DNA of 64,000 nt from Campanula takesimana (Eukaryota > Streptophyta > Magnoliopsida > Asterales > Campanulaceae), in assembly GCA_026119855.1 (NCBI GenBank), contig JAOWBW010000016.1, positions 620,001-684,000 on the forward strand. The letters are read 5' to 3'. The first letter of the stretch is position 1. Every line of letters begins with the position of its first letter. The notes under the pieces were generated by a model that did no database searches, was not told the origin of the DNA, and worked only from the letters and a program-made list of their open reading frames with translations. A program made the position numbers and the translations under genes. This document shows positions 32,037-43,820 of this stretch, piece by piece.

Positions 32037-33479
32037 TGTTGGTCCCAAAGGGCAACAAGGGTATGAAAAATAGCTAGAGGGGGGGGTGAATAGCTGTTTT
32101 AAATTATTTTCGTACCCTTGAAAAACTCAATTGCAAATGCGCACTTTATCAAGTAAGCGTTATGAAATGCGCCTAAGTGAGTGAGTGAGTGAAATGCACA
32201 GCGGAATTTAGTAATGAAAATAGGCGCAAAGTGTGATAAAGGGGCGCACACACACTCTAAGTATTTTGGCTCAAAGTGGTTGAAATAAGGAACTAAGGCA
32301 AATGATATATCAACACAACACAATTCAGTTCAATCAATCTACAATGAGTAAACAAGCAAATAGTGAGTGAAAATAATAACTTGAAAGAAATGACAAGATA
32401 ATAACACAAGCTATTTGGAGAGGTTCGATCAATGAAAGATCTACGTCCTCTACCAAGATGGTTAGTCTTGGATTTCTAATGGAGATCTTATATAATGAGA
32501 GAGTGTTACAAATTACAACTTTTGAGCTTCTACACTAACTCAAGATCTAATATTCTATGAATGAACAAATCCAAAACAATAACCGGTGTATCTCTAAAAG
32601 ATGGATCTAAATGATCAAACTTAAAGAGGTGCGTGTGTGAATTTAGGATCAAGGCTCTTTAGATCTTTATGATTTAGAGCACAATGAAACTAAAGTGTTA
32701 TAGCTTGAAGATCTGGGCTAAGGATGAAGGTATGAAGATGTTCTTGAGGAAATCTGGAAAAACGAAGGTAATCTTCAAATCTTCAACAAATGCTTTGAGA
32801 GAGAAATTCTTGAAATTCTTAGCAAAACTAAGCAACTTCAAAATGTTGAAGTTATGGGGTATTTATAGTGAACTTCAAAAACTAGCCGTTGGAAATCCTT
32901 GTGGATAAGATGAGCTGTCGCTCGTTGATTGGAGCATGCATATATTATGGCCATTTTGACACTCAACATAAATGTGACCGTTGTGGACACGTGTCAATAG
33001 ATTAGGCGCATATGCATCTTTTAACCCCCGTTGGATCATTGGCGTAATTTGAATTCTCTTCAAGTCTTTGAATCTTTAATAAATCACTGAGTGTTGAATA
33101 AACACTTTGAGGTGCGTTTGAGCCAAGAGGCGCATTGAGCCAAGAGGCGCATAGTAATTGTGCGCTTAAATCAAGGGGCGCAGAGGCGCGCTTCATAGCT
33201 AGGAAGAAATCCTTATGCGCGTTTCTGAGAGGCGCATGGCGCATAGCGCAGAAGGCGCATATGCGCGGCTCAAACTTACAAAGTGATTTTTCTTGAATCT
33301 TGATCTTCTTGCCCTATTTCTAAGCCTATTCTATAACAATGGACAACCTAAAAAAATGAAGTATAAATACTTCTTACATGAGGGTCTAAAGTCCATGAAA
33401 TAAAACTTAGGTGATGGATCAATCAAATCTAATAAATCCTATTACATTAAAACTGAGATATATGTGGGCATACCCAACA
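32037..33479 (-). repeat. 3' LTR of Sirevirus A
   Basis: 1443 bp; TGTTGGGTATGCCC on the minus strand at 33479, ending GGGACCAACA at 32037. It contains about 15 GGCGCA/TGCGCC words, a C-rich block (CTATTCACCCCCCCC on the minus strand, about 32077-32093) and a TATAAATAC box (about 32862-32870, minus strand). Confidence 0.95.
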
Positions 33480-33480
33480 A

Positions 33481-33493
33481 TCTCCCCCTATTT
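33481..33493 (-). other. Polypurine tract of Sirevirus A
   Basis: The minus strand reads AAATAGGGGGAGA next to the 3' LTR, as expected for the plus-strand primer. Confidence 0.85.
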
Positions 33494-34002
33494 GATTGAT
33501 GCCATTACCTACTATATCAAGGACAAACATTATACTTGATAAAAACATGTCCAAATGAATGAAATTGGTAATTCATGTCTCAAGATAATGCACACACTAG
33601 TCCAAGATATAGATTTCTAATCTATTCCAATAAGAATAAAGAATTACATATGGAAAGATAGAAACGACAGTTTAACACATTTAAAATGATATATGATTTT
33701 TAGTTTTGAAATGTGTTTAAACCAAGTTTAAACTTAATGCATGAAAGTATGAAACAATTCAATATGATGCATATGAATTTAAACAATATTCATTGTTCTA
33801 CAAACAAGGAGTTTGAGTGAACAAGGTTTGATAATAAGTGATGCATTGTTCTCATTAAAACTTGGGGTGTAAGAGTTACAAATTACAAGTTTCGAATAGA
33901 ACAAAAGCAAAAGGTGCTAAAACAAGTAAGCACAAGATCACTAACACGAGTTGATTCTATTACAAAGAGGTTCTAATAACTTATAATAAAAAAAAATAGA
34001 AA

Positions 34003-37000
34003 CTAAGGGTTGGGAGGCGCATCATCTTCCTTCAATCCTTCAATGATCTCAGAAACAGAGCGCTGAATCTGTTTAGCGAGCTGATGACTACGGTTCGCTA
34101 AGCCCTGAGTGTCAGTGACACTGGAGTGAGTGGCAGTGATACCGTCTCTAATGTAACTCAGGTGATTCACATTGATGTTTTGGTATTCATCAATGGAGCG
34201 CTGAGTGATTTGCTGCTGCTGTGAAATATTTTCTTCTAAGATTTGAATGTGAGCTTCAATGGCATTTTGAGCCGTGATAATATCAGAGGAAATATGTTTG
34301 GCGCGTCTGTCAGAGCTTGAGTGAGCAGCAGTGAAGTGAGTAACGACCAATTCTTTCAAGACATCCAACTTTGATACTAGCACGTTCATGTTGGATTGAG
34401 ACGCAGCAGACTGAGGTATGAAAGAAGGCGCAGAAGTGGTGGTTTGCGCCTGATCAGTATGAGGTTGAACCTGAGTCTGCGCCGGAGGAGGAGAAGGAGC
34501 AGAAAGTTTGTCCTTGAGAGAGTTCATCTCCCCCTTAATGGCAGCGATCTCTTCAGATTGATCAGTGAGTAAGGCAGTAAGAAGCTCAAATTGAGACTTT
34601 ATTTGTGTCTGTCCTTGCTCTAAATTTGCTTGCCCCTGCTGTAAAGAATGAAGAATGGAGAGTACCTCGCTCAAATCGGGAGCAGATGGAGGAGGCGCAG
34701 GGGTAGATAGGGGCGCATTATCTTGAAGGGGCGCAATAGGAGATGGAGGCGCAAGAGGAGGTGAATGAGTAGGAGACTCAAATTCATCTTCAGTTTCAAC
34801 ATCAACAGTTTCAACAACAACTGTTTCAACATCAACATCTGGTCCAGAAGGAGGAGGAGGCGCAACTGGAGAAGGAGTGCGCTGAGGGATGGTCTCTTGC
34901 TCCCCCTGAACTGGTTCCTCTATATCTGAAACATCATCACCAAAAAAATCAGAGAGGAGTTGTACCCTTGACACTTTGGTCGGTTGAAATTTGAACGGAG
35001 GCGCACAGGGAGCAGGGGCGCGTTGAGTAGGCGCGCGCTGGGTAGGCGCGGGGACAGAAGGCCTTTCCTCAATATCCACACTTGATCCAGCGCCTTTCAT
35101 CCGCTCTAGCTTCTCTGACTCAGCAGCTTGTTTGGCTTGAAAATCTTCATCTCTTTTTCTTTGAGCCTCAAGTCTGCTGGCTTCCTGCGCTAGCCTTAGA
35201 TCACGCTCTTCATCAGATTCAAATCTGGTACGTTTGATAGGCGCACGAGGAGGGTCATCAACCACCCGTTTTCCTTTGCTTTGAATTCCTTTGGCGCGCT
35301 TCGTAGGCTTCTTTCTGCGCTTCTTGAGGTCCAAATTCGCTTTTCCAAACGTTGGGACATCATTGATCTTATACTCAGGATTCGCATTCAAAAACTTAAC
35401 TAACTCAGGGTAAGTTAGAAAAAGTTTTGTGAGAAGAAGGCAGTGAGAGCGGAATCGGGTCTTTCCATCACTCTTGTTCTTCACAAATTTATCAATCTGC
35501 TCACGCAACGTCTTGAACAGAATGTGAGGCCAGTGAAGCTTCTCCTTGGCCATGATGGCAGCTGTGTATTCCCATTGTTCCACTGTGAATCGGTTCACGT
35601 TCCCAGTTTTGAAAACAATTGAAGTTCCCACCAAGTGCGCGATGTGAGTCAAGAGTTCTCCACCATCTCGAATTTCGGTGTTTTTTATATTATTTTGAAG
35701 TGTGGGAATATTCAGAAGTGAAGCAGCCATCCTGTTCTGATCATCAATAGAGTAAGTCATCGGACGCCCAATAATGCGATCTTCACCCGTAGATAGAAAA
35801 CCGAGTAAGTGTCGAATCACAGACGAGGAAATATGGACGTCAACATTTTGAACGCGAGCCTCAATCCTGTAGTGAGTGCGTCCATTTACATCAATTTCCA
35901 CTAGAACATCAGTGGAAAAGAACTCATCCACGAGGAGCGCAGAAAAGAAAGTTTGGTCCATGGTGAATAAAGGGAGCAGACCAGCTACGCGCAGGGTCTC
36001 TATTATTTCTCTTCCAATCACTTCACCAGATAGCTCTAATAGATCAAGAGATTCTTCTAATTTGAAATTTGCAAGGTCCTGAAAAACAAGATAATTGATG
36101 TTAGAAGTGACAAAGGCGCATAGAAACATAAAATGATCAAAGTAACATAGGCGCATAAAGAATAGATAGGCGCATAATTGAATCAGGCGCACAAAATTAG
36201 AGATTCAAGGCGCATGATTGAATTAGGCGCATGAAATATTAAAGGCGCATAGAGTTACAAGGCGCATATTATGGTTCTATGTGAATACTAAGGAAAAATT
36301 AAAACAACGAAATTTGACTAAGTACAAAGTTAGGCGCATAAGGTTTTATGCGCAGAATAATTTAAGCGCATATACAAGGAGAGGCGCAGAAAGCATTCAG
36401 GCGCATAAAAAATAGGCGCATAAAGAAGTACATAGGCGCATATCGTATGAAAATTTTTACTTAGCAAAAACAAAACAACAAGTATTCAAATGAAAGAAAT
36501 GAAAATCAAAAAGTTCAAATTTTCGAAAACAAGATAGAAAATTTTTAGAAACCAAAACATGCAAGAATGACGAAGAACACGAAGAACGACCCTTGAATGC
36601 TCGAAGAACACCAAGAACACGAAAATCATGAAACTTCACCAAAATAGACAAATAATATATCAAAATGACCGCATGACAACAAGGAATCTAAATATGTAAA
36701 CAAAACATGAACAAATCAATAATGAAAGCACAATGAACAAAAGAAGAACCGAAAAATTTGAAAAGTTTTTTGAAACCAAAAATTCAGATTTGTAACAAAG
36801 AAAGCATTGATCGTTGAAATGTTGGATACTATAGGTTCGAAATCATGAATAGAACACAACCCAACAAACGATATAGAAAACGGATCATCGAAACAATAAA
36901 AATCAAGGATAATCGAATCCGGTTTTTGAAAAAAAGACGAGGAACAAAAAAAAAAAAAAAATGACGAAAAGGAAAAAAATTTCAGAAAATTAAAGAGTTG

Positions 37001-37061
37001 AAGGGTTTAGAATTCATACCATTTCATTTTGTGTAGATGATGAGGCTTTCTTAGGACCCAT
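34003..37061 (-). CDS. Sirevirus A third ORF, inferred two-exon gene (705 aa)
   Basis: It lies downstream of pol and before the 3' LTR, where Sireviruses often carry an extra, sometimes env-like, ORF. I infer splicing: exon 1 37061-37020 encodes 14 residues (MGPKKASSSTQNEM) up to GGTATGA, a 941-base intron runs 37019-36079, and exon 2 36078-34003 follows TTTTTCAG and gives 691 residues. The open frame could alternatively start at 36192 without splicing. Residues 1 to about 300 form a globular part (TYSIDDQNRMAASLLNIP, HWPHILFKTLREQID) resembling 'putative plant transposon protein' sequences. Next is a basic stretch (KKRRKKPTKRAKG), a Pro/Ala-rich acidic region rich in APTQRAP-like peptides, and a Gln/Ser-rich helical, probably coiled-coil C-terminus. 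I see no signal peptide, fusion peptide or clear membrane anchor, so an envelope role is not supported. The frame is intact. Confidence 0.7.
36100..36445. repeat. Dense GGCGCA motif cluster in the ORF3 intron
   Basis: About 15 copies of GGCGCA, mostly AGGCGCAT, in about 340 bases, irregularly spaced 10-40 bases apart with unrelated AT-rich filler. This is not a tandem array, because the filler does not repeat. Confidence 0.92.
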
Positions 37062-38049
37062 AAACGTATGTATATATATATATAGAAAATGAAGAAGAAA
37101 ATGAGAGAAGATGAAAGTAGAGAGAGAGAGAGAGTGAGACGGGGAGAGAGAGATAGAGAAATAGAGTAGGTGAGAAGAGAGGAAGGTGATGTGTTTTTAT
37201 AGGTTAGGTTTAAAACTTGCACTGATAAAGAAAAAAATACAGTCAAAAATTTAAAAAGATGGGAAGTTGAAAGGATGACATTTATGAGGGATTTTGAAAA
37301 ACGGCGGCTCATTATGACAAAAAGGACGTTCATTAATGAGGGATTTTTGGGATTTGAAGGGCATTAATGGCTGAATGACCTAAAGTGTCATGATGTGACA
37401 TTTTGGTTTTCGACAAACTGCTCCACTTTCCCTTTAAGTGTATGAGCAATTTTGACTAATTTTTGCACAAACACCAAAAACATCTATTTTGGTGTAAGTT
37501 TGGGGTGCAAGAAATATATTCCAAAAAAAAAATAAAAAATTTCGAAAAGCGTAAAACGAGGGAAAAATTTAATTGCACAAGTACCCTTGAACAATTAATG
37601 GAATGTTAACAGACATAGATTCCTATAATGAATGAACAGAATAAACATACCTGGTACTTGTGTATTTAATACGTTCAATCATTGAAATTAAAATGTGAGA
37701 ATTGATTGAGCCGCAATAGTTAATGCGCGCATGAAGGGGCGCATTACTTCAACAAGGCGCATACTCATCTAGGCGCATTATTCATCAAGGCGCATTACAC
37801 ATCAAGGCGCACAAAGATGGTTGAGGGCGCATAAATGTTTGAAGTGCATTGGATGCTAGGCGCGCATGGATTGATAGGCGCGCAGATATTTAGCGCACAA
37901 AAAATGAGAGATGGGCGCGCAGTCAGTAAGGCGCATAGGTGGCGCATAGTTTCCTTGATACTTTGAAAAATTGATTTAACATTTGTACCTAATATTCTCA
38001 TAACTCAACAAGACATAAAATTTTTAGTATTGACAAAACTATATTGAAT
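37062..38049 (-). other. Spacer between pol and ORF3 of Sirevirus A
   Basis: No coding domain. It holds a (TA)n/(GA)n stretch near 37070-37165 upstream of the inferred ORF3 start, which could be part of a promoter or leader, and the GGCGCA cluster at 37720-37950. Confidence 0.5.
37720..37950. repeat. Second dense GGCGCA cluster
   Basis: About 12 GGCGCA/GGCGCGCA words in about 230 bases between the pol end and ORF3. Spacing is irregular. Confidence 0.92.
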
Positions 38050-41000
38050 TTAGTTGAGTTCAAGCATACCCATTTCACCTCTCAAAAACATGAACCGTTT
38101 CGCGTCGAGTGCTTTCGTTAGAATGTCGGCGATTTGATAGTCGGTTCCCACGTGTTCCAAATGAATATTGCCTTTCTCCACGTGGTCTTTGAGGAAGTGA
38201 TATTTGATGTCGATGTGCTTGGTCTTTGAGTGCATGATAGGATTTTCAGAAACCGCAATTGTTGATGTATTGTCGCAGTAGATGGGACAATTTTCTTCGA
38301 TGATATCATAGTCCACCAATTGCTGCTTCATCCAGAGTATTTGGCAACAACAACTTCCCGCAGCGATATATTCGGCTTCGGTTGTTGAAACAGATACAGA
38401 AGCTTGTTTCTTACTTGCCCATGACACAAGTCGATATCCGAGGAAATGACAGGTGCCACTAGTGCTTTTCCTATCAATTGTGCACGCTGTATAATCCGCA
38501 TCTGAATAACCTACAAGTTTAAAGTTCGAATCTTTGGTGTACCAAAGTCCAAGGTTAACAGTGCCAGAGAGATATCTTATAATACGTTTCACAGCAATTA
38601 AGTGTGCTTCTCTAGGGTCGGATTGATAACGAGCACAAACACAAACACTAAACATAATATCAGGCCTACTAGCAGTAAGGTAAAGGAGTGAGCCAATCAT
38701 ACCTCGATAGAGCGTTTGATCAACACGTTTACCTTTTAAATCTTTGTCGAGTTTGTTGCCGGTGGCCATTGGAGTATCGTATGATTTAGCGTTCTCAAGT
38801 CCAAACTTCTTGATTAAGTCCTTTGTGTATTTGGCTTGGTTGATAAAAATGCCTTCACTCATTTGCTTGATTTGAAGTCCGAGGAAGAATGTGAGTTCTC
38901 CCATCATGCTCATTTCAAACTTGCTCTTCATTAGTTTCTCAAAACGCTTGCACAACAATTCATTAGTAGAACCAAAAATAATATCATCAACATAAATTTG
39001 AACAAGTAATTTATGACCATTATGTTTGGTAATGAAAAGAGTTCTATCGATTTTACCGCGAGTGAAGCCTTTTTCGATGAGAAACTTTGATAGTGTATCA
39101 TACCATGCTCTTGGTGCTTGCTTGAGTCCATACAAAGCTTTCTGGAGTTTGTACACATGATTTGGAAATTGTGAATCTTCAAACCCAGGTGGTTGAGCAA
39201 CATAGACTTGTTCTTGAGTTCACCATTTAGAAACGCGCTCTTCACGTCCATTTGATATAACTTGAAGTTCTTGTGAGCGGCGTAAGCTAGAAATAATCTG
39301 ATAGCTTCAAGTCTTGCTACGGGCGCAAAAGTTTCATCGTAGTCAATGCCTTCTTCTTGCCTATAGCCTTGTGCAACCAATCTTGCTTTGTTTCTCGTGA
39401 TGATTCCATTCTCATCCATCTTGTTCCTGAACACCCATTTCGTACCAATCACTCCATGATCATTTGGTCTTGGAACTAGAGTCCAAACCTTACATCGTTC
39501 AAATTGATTGAGTTCTTCTTGCATTGCAACAACCCAATTAGGATCTTGGAGCGCTTCATCAGCCTTCTTCGGTTCAATTTGAGAGATAAAAGCAGTGTAA
39601 GCATCAAAGTTTGTAGCTCTCCTTGTACGAACACCAACTTGTAGATCACCAATGATATTAGCAATTGGGTGACCTCTAACTTCACGAATTTCAGGAGGTA
39701 AGTTAGGTTGAGTCGTAGAAACTTGAAGATCTTCAATTGGTACATCTTCACCAGATTCAAAGTCATTGAAATTTGGGGGTTGAACTGGCTCAGAATTGAA
39801 ATTTGGGTTTACACCAGATGCAGCAGTAGAAATAGGCGCGTGAGAGGAATCATGAGGCGCATCATTTGAGTGAGGCGCAATAGAGGATTCACCAGGCGCA
39901 TCATACATTGAATTAGGCGCATTTGATATAGATGGATTTCCTTGTGTTGATAGATTCTGATCTTGAGTGGGCACAACATAAATAGGAGCACCTGTATCAT
40001 TTGGCTCAATAGAATCATCAGCAACATTTGGAGCCAAATGTGGCTCAAGGAGAGAATGTTCATCAAATGTAACATGTACAGATTCAACTATCACTAATGT
40101 AGTTCTATTAAAAACACGAAAAGCTTTAGAGTGTTTGGCATACCCAACAAAAATACCTTCGTCGGCTTTGGCATCGAATTTACCTCTATGTTCGTTTCCG
40201 TTGTAGAGGATATAACATTTGCAACCAAAGATCTTGAAGAATGCAATGTTGGGAGTTCTACCACGCCAAAGTTCATACGGAGTCTTGTTGTGAAGTTTGT
40301 TGATGAGGAACGATTTTGAGTAAAACATGCAGTGTTGATAGCTTCTTCCCAAAAGTACTTAGGCAATTTAGCTTCAGCTATCATCGTCTTTCCCGCTTCA
40401 ATCAACGTTCTATTCTTTCGTTCAACAACGCCAATTTTTTGAGGGACTCCGGCGGTTGAAAAGTTGTGATCTATTCCAAGATCTTCACAATATCGAGCAA
40501 CACCGTTGTTTTTGAATTCTGTTCCATTGTCGGATCTAACACTAACGATGTCATCTTCTTTTTGGGTTTGGAGCAGTCAAAATAAGGTAGTGAGAATATC
40601 ATAACAATCATCTTTTGTAATCATCATCTCCACCCATGTATATCTTGAATAATCATCCACCACAACTAGAGTATACTTGTTTCTTCTAATACTTGCGGTG
40701 GAAACTGGTCCAAATAGATCAATGTGAAGCAGTTGCAAACATCTTGTAGTTGAAGGATTAGACTTGCTTGAAAATGACTGCTTCGGTTGTTTGCCAAGTT
40801 GACATGCGGCGCACTTTTTGTCATGATGATCAGCAACCTTGGGAAGTCCTTTGACAAGATTGTTCCTGCTGAGTTTAGATAGATACTTGAAGTTCAAGTG
40901 ACTTAAGCGCTTGTGCCACAGCCAACTATTTTCGTTCACACTTTTTGCTACAAAACAAAGATTAGTACTAGAGTTCATACTATGGAAATCAATAATATAA

Positions 41001-41340
41001 ATATTTGTCTTACGATATCCCGTGAGTAAGATAGCTCCAGTTTTGCCATTCTTGATAAGACATTGCGTTGAAGTGAAATGGCATTCTAATCCTTTGTCGC
41101 AGAATTGAGATATGGATAATAAGTTGTGCTTGAGCCCTTCGACGAGTGAGACTCTTTCAATGCACACTTTGTCTTTCTTGAGCTTTCCATATGCTACAAC
41201 TTGACCTTTGTTATTATCGCCAAATGTTACGGAGGGACCTCTTTCTTCATGGACATCTTCTAATAGGATTCATCTCCAGTCATGTGTCTTGAACACCCAC
41301 TATCGAGAATCCATTCATAATTTCTAGCTTTTGAAGATCC
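38050..41340 (-). pseudogene. Sirevirus A pol (protease, integrase, RT, RNase H), frameshifted
   Basis: Minus-strand order: protease active site WILDSGCSRHMTG (about 41272-41310) followed by a stop; GAG-pre-integrase LWHKRLSHLNFKYL and integrase start LLHIDLFGPVS (41167-40577); integrase SDNGTEFKN; catalytic-Glu region VVERKNRTL (about 40400); integrase C-terminus (GKFDAKADEGIFVGYAKHSK); RT start VWTLVPRPNDHGVIGTKW; RT core with IYVDDIIFGSTN; RNase H with DADYTACT, TTEAEYIA and HIDIKYHFLKDH (39156-38050). Frame changes near 40350 and 39170 and at least one stop break it. The variable linker between integrase and RT contains several GGCGCA words that translate as Ala-Pro pairs (NDAPHDSSHAPI). 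Confidence 0.9.
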
Positions 41341-41410
41341 AGCCATGAAACAAATAACCTGAAATATAGACATTTAAGCAGGTCCCCTTTATTCCTTTTG
41401 GGTCCTAGGG

Positions 41411-43746
41411 TTAGCAACTTTTGACAACCCACTCTTGCTTGACCTTAGGATTTTTACGTCCTTTGGCAATTGGAGTGAATCGCAAAAGGCATTCCACGAC
41501 CTTGTGTCCTGAACAATCACAAATGGAACAATGATGAAAGCCACCAATCACATGAGTTTTCACAAACTCTTTACTTTTCTTGGGGATGACATTCTTCTTT
41601 GGGTCAAATGAACTAGCCTTAACAAAATATTTCTTTTGAAATTTTGGAGCGCTTTTTCTCGGAGGGCGCATAGGGCTAGGAGGCGCACGGCGATGAGGCG
41701 CGTGGCTCTTAGGCGCATAGTGAGCACTCGGAGAAGGAGCGCACCTATTTTCAAGAATGATTTTGCTAGGAGATGGTTCATCTGTAGCTATATCTTTCCC
41801 ATTAGCTTTCCCAAATTGCTTCATTGGGTAGACATAATGGAATGTTTGTCTCTTGACTTTTTCCTATCCTTTACCCATTGAATTAGAATGTTTTTCCTTG
41901 GGAATTTCAAAAGTTTGTTGGTTGGTAAATTCACTATCTCTTTCAGCACAGACATCACATTTAAAGTTGTCACTAGTTGATGAGAATCCCAAGCCACTTT
42001 TATCACCACTGACTTTTTGGGACTCAAATATATTCTCCATAGTGACACGAGAATTGGACCACTCATTTGTAATCTTTTTAAGATCAGTAATTTGAGCAAC
42101 CAATTCATCGTTTTGAACTTTAAGAAGTGAGTTCTGTTCTGTTAGAAAAGTGTTTTTAACAGTAAGAGGAGTCATGCTCTTTATCTGCTCCTTAAGGAGG
42201 GTGAGTTCAGATTTAAGTTGAGATTTCTCGGTCTTAAGCTGGGAAATTTCATCACATGATAGTGCTAAAGCTTCCTTCATACTATCAAATCTAGTAATTA
42301 TCTTTTCAGCCTTTTTGAACAATTTTTCTTGTTCAGCAATCACTTCATCATCATTGATTTTGGAGATTGGAGCAGTTGGTTCAACCCGTGGTCTAATGTA
42401 TGCTCCTTTTCTCAATTTGTTCCTTGCTCCAAGATCACATCGTGAGAATAGCAATCCACCATCGTTTTGAGCCGGAGTGAGAAATCCTTGTTCAAGGAGC
42501 TCGCTGATGGTTGGTCCTTTCTTCTTTTTCACTTCTTGAAAACCTGCAAATTTCTTGATAGGTTTATTCAAGGCATTCATATCGGGAACATCCTTGGAGA
42601 AGTCATCATCAGAATCATAAGCATTAACTTCATCATCATTTGCCATCAAACAAACGAGTCCATCATCGGAATCTTCATCGCTCTCATCGGAGTCTGTTTC
42701 AATCCAAGTGTTGTGCTCATTTGCTGGTGCTTCTTCTTCAGCAACCATTCCCTTGTGACGAGTGAACTTGGGAGTGAATTTGGGAGTATGGCTGCTCTTC
42801 TTCTGCATATATTCAAATTTGGGGATCGGGCAGCTTGATGCAAAATGTCCGGGTTTCCTGCAATTAAAACAAACAAGATCTTCTTTCCTTTTTGAATCAC
42901 TGCTCCTTGAAAACTTTTGAGGAGCTTTGCTGGTAGATCCTTGAAATTTGTTGGTTGAGCGGGTCTTGAGAATTTTCTGAATTTTTGAAATTTCTTCACA
43001 AATAAAGCGAAGTCTTCATCATCCATGTCTAATAGCTCAGAAGTAGAAATTTTGGGATCGGAGCTTTTCTCATCTTGTACAGGCGCAGGAGTAGGCGCAG
43101 GTGTAGGCGCAGCTTCTCTGTGCGCCATCATCTAAAGTCCAAACATCTAAAGTTCTTCAAGAGCGCTAGATTTATGTAGGTATCTTGATCCAAAAGCTTG
43201 TAGAAAATTTACATTCAAATCTTTGTTGGTAAACTTCATGCCAAGTGAAATACATAGATTGATAATTTCACAGTAGCGTTCATAAGTTTGCCTCAAGTTT
43301 TCACCGGGGAGTTGAGAGAAATTGTTGAATCTCTTTTGTACTTCGTATTTCTTGTTCTCCTTGCAGACGGTGTCTCCTTCAATATGCTCTTCAATAGCAT
43401 CCCATAGCTCATTAGCGGTAGCACAATGCATGACTTGTTGTTTCATAGCCGTGCTTAGAGTGCTTAGAAGAATGTTTCTTGCTTTGCCATCATTTGCAAC
43501 TCTTCTAATTTCTTCCTCGGTCCATTCTTCCCTTGGTTTTAGAACTGTAGGTTGAGCAGCATTGGTGCGTGGATTTGGATTCGCCTTCATCGGAATATAA
43601 GGTCCATAAACGACGGTGTCATGGAGCCTTTCATCGATTGAGTTGAGATGAGTCAATATGCTGAATTTCCACACGTCAAAATGATCTTCATCAAAGACCG
43701 GAACGTGAGTGTAATTTGCAGTTGCCATAGGTTTTAAGTTTGCCAT
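41411..43746 (-). pseudogene. Sirevirus A gag, extended, two zinc knuckles
   Basis: The ATG at 43746 starts MANLKPMATANYTHVPVFDE, with a gag core (HFDVWKFSILTHLNSIDERL, REEWTEEEIRRVANDGKA). In-frame stops near 43147 and 43135 are followed by more gag (MMAHREAAPTPAPTPAPVQD, from GGCGCA words). The frame changes near 42900 into the first zinc knuckle CFNCRKPGHFASSC, an acidic stretch, a Leu/Lys coiled coil (LKTEKSQLKSELTLLKEQIK) and then a second knuckle CSICDCSGHKVVEC (about 41490-41531). The long C-terminal extension with coiled coil is the Sirevirus gag type. Confidence 0.85.
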
Positions 43747-43806
43747 TTAGATTCGGCACCCAAGCTGTTAAGCTTGAAAAACGAAAAATGTTTTATAAAG
43801 GTGTTT

Positions 43807-43818
43807 GCTCTGATACCA
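43807..43818 (-). other. Primer binding site of Sirevirus A
   Basis: The minus strand reads TGGTATCAGAGC two bases from the 5' LTR. Confidence 0.93.
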
Positions 43819-43820
43819 CT

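Noticed and set aside
34003..36192. Envelope gene in Sirevirus A
   Set aside because: The position fits reported env-like ORFs, but I see no signal peptide, fusion peptide or convincing membrane anchor in the spliced product. The hydrophobic start of the unspliced frame is intron sequence.
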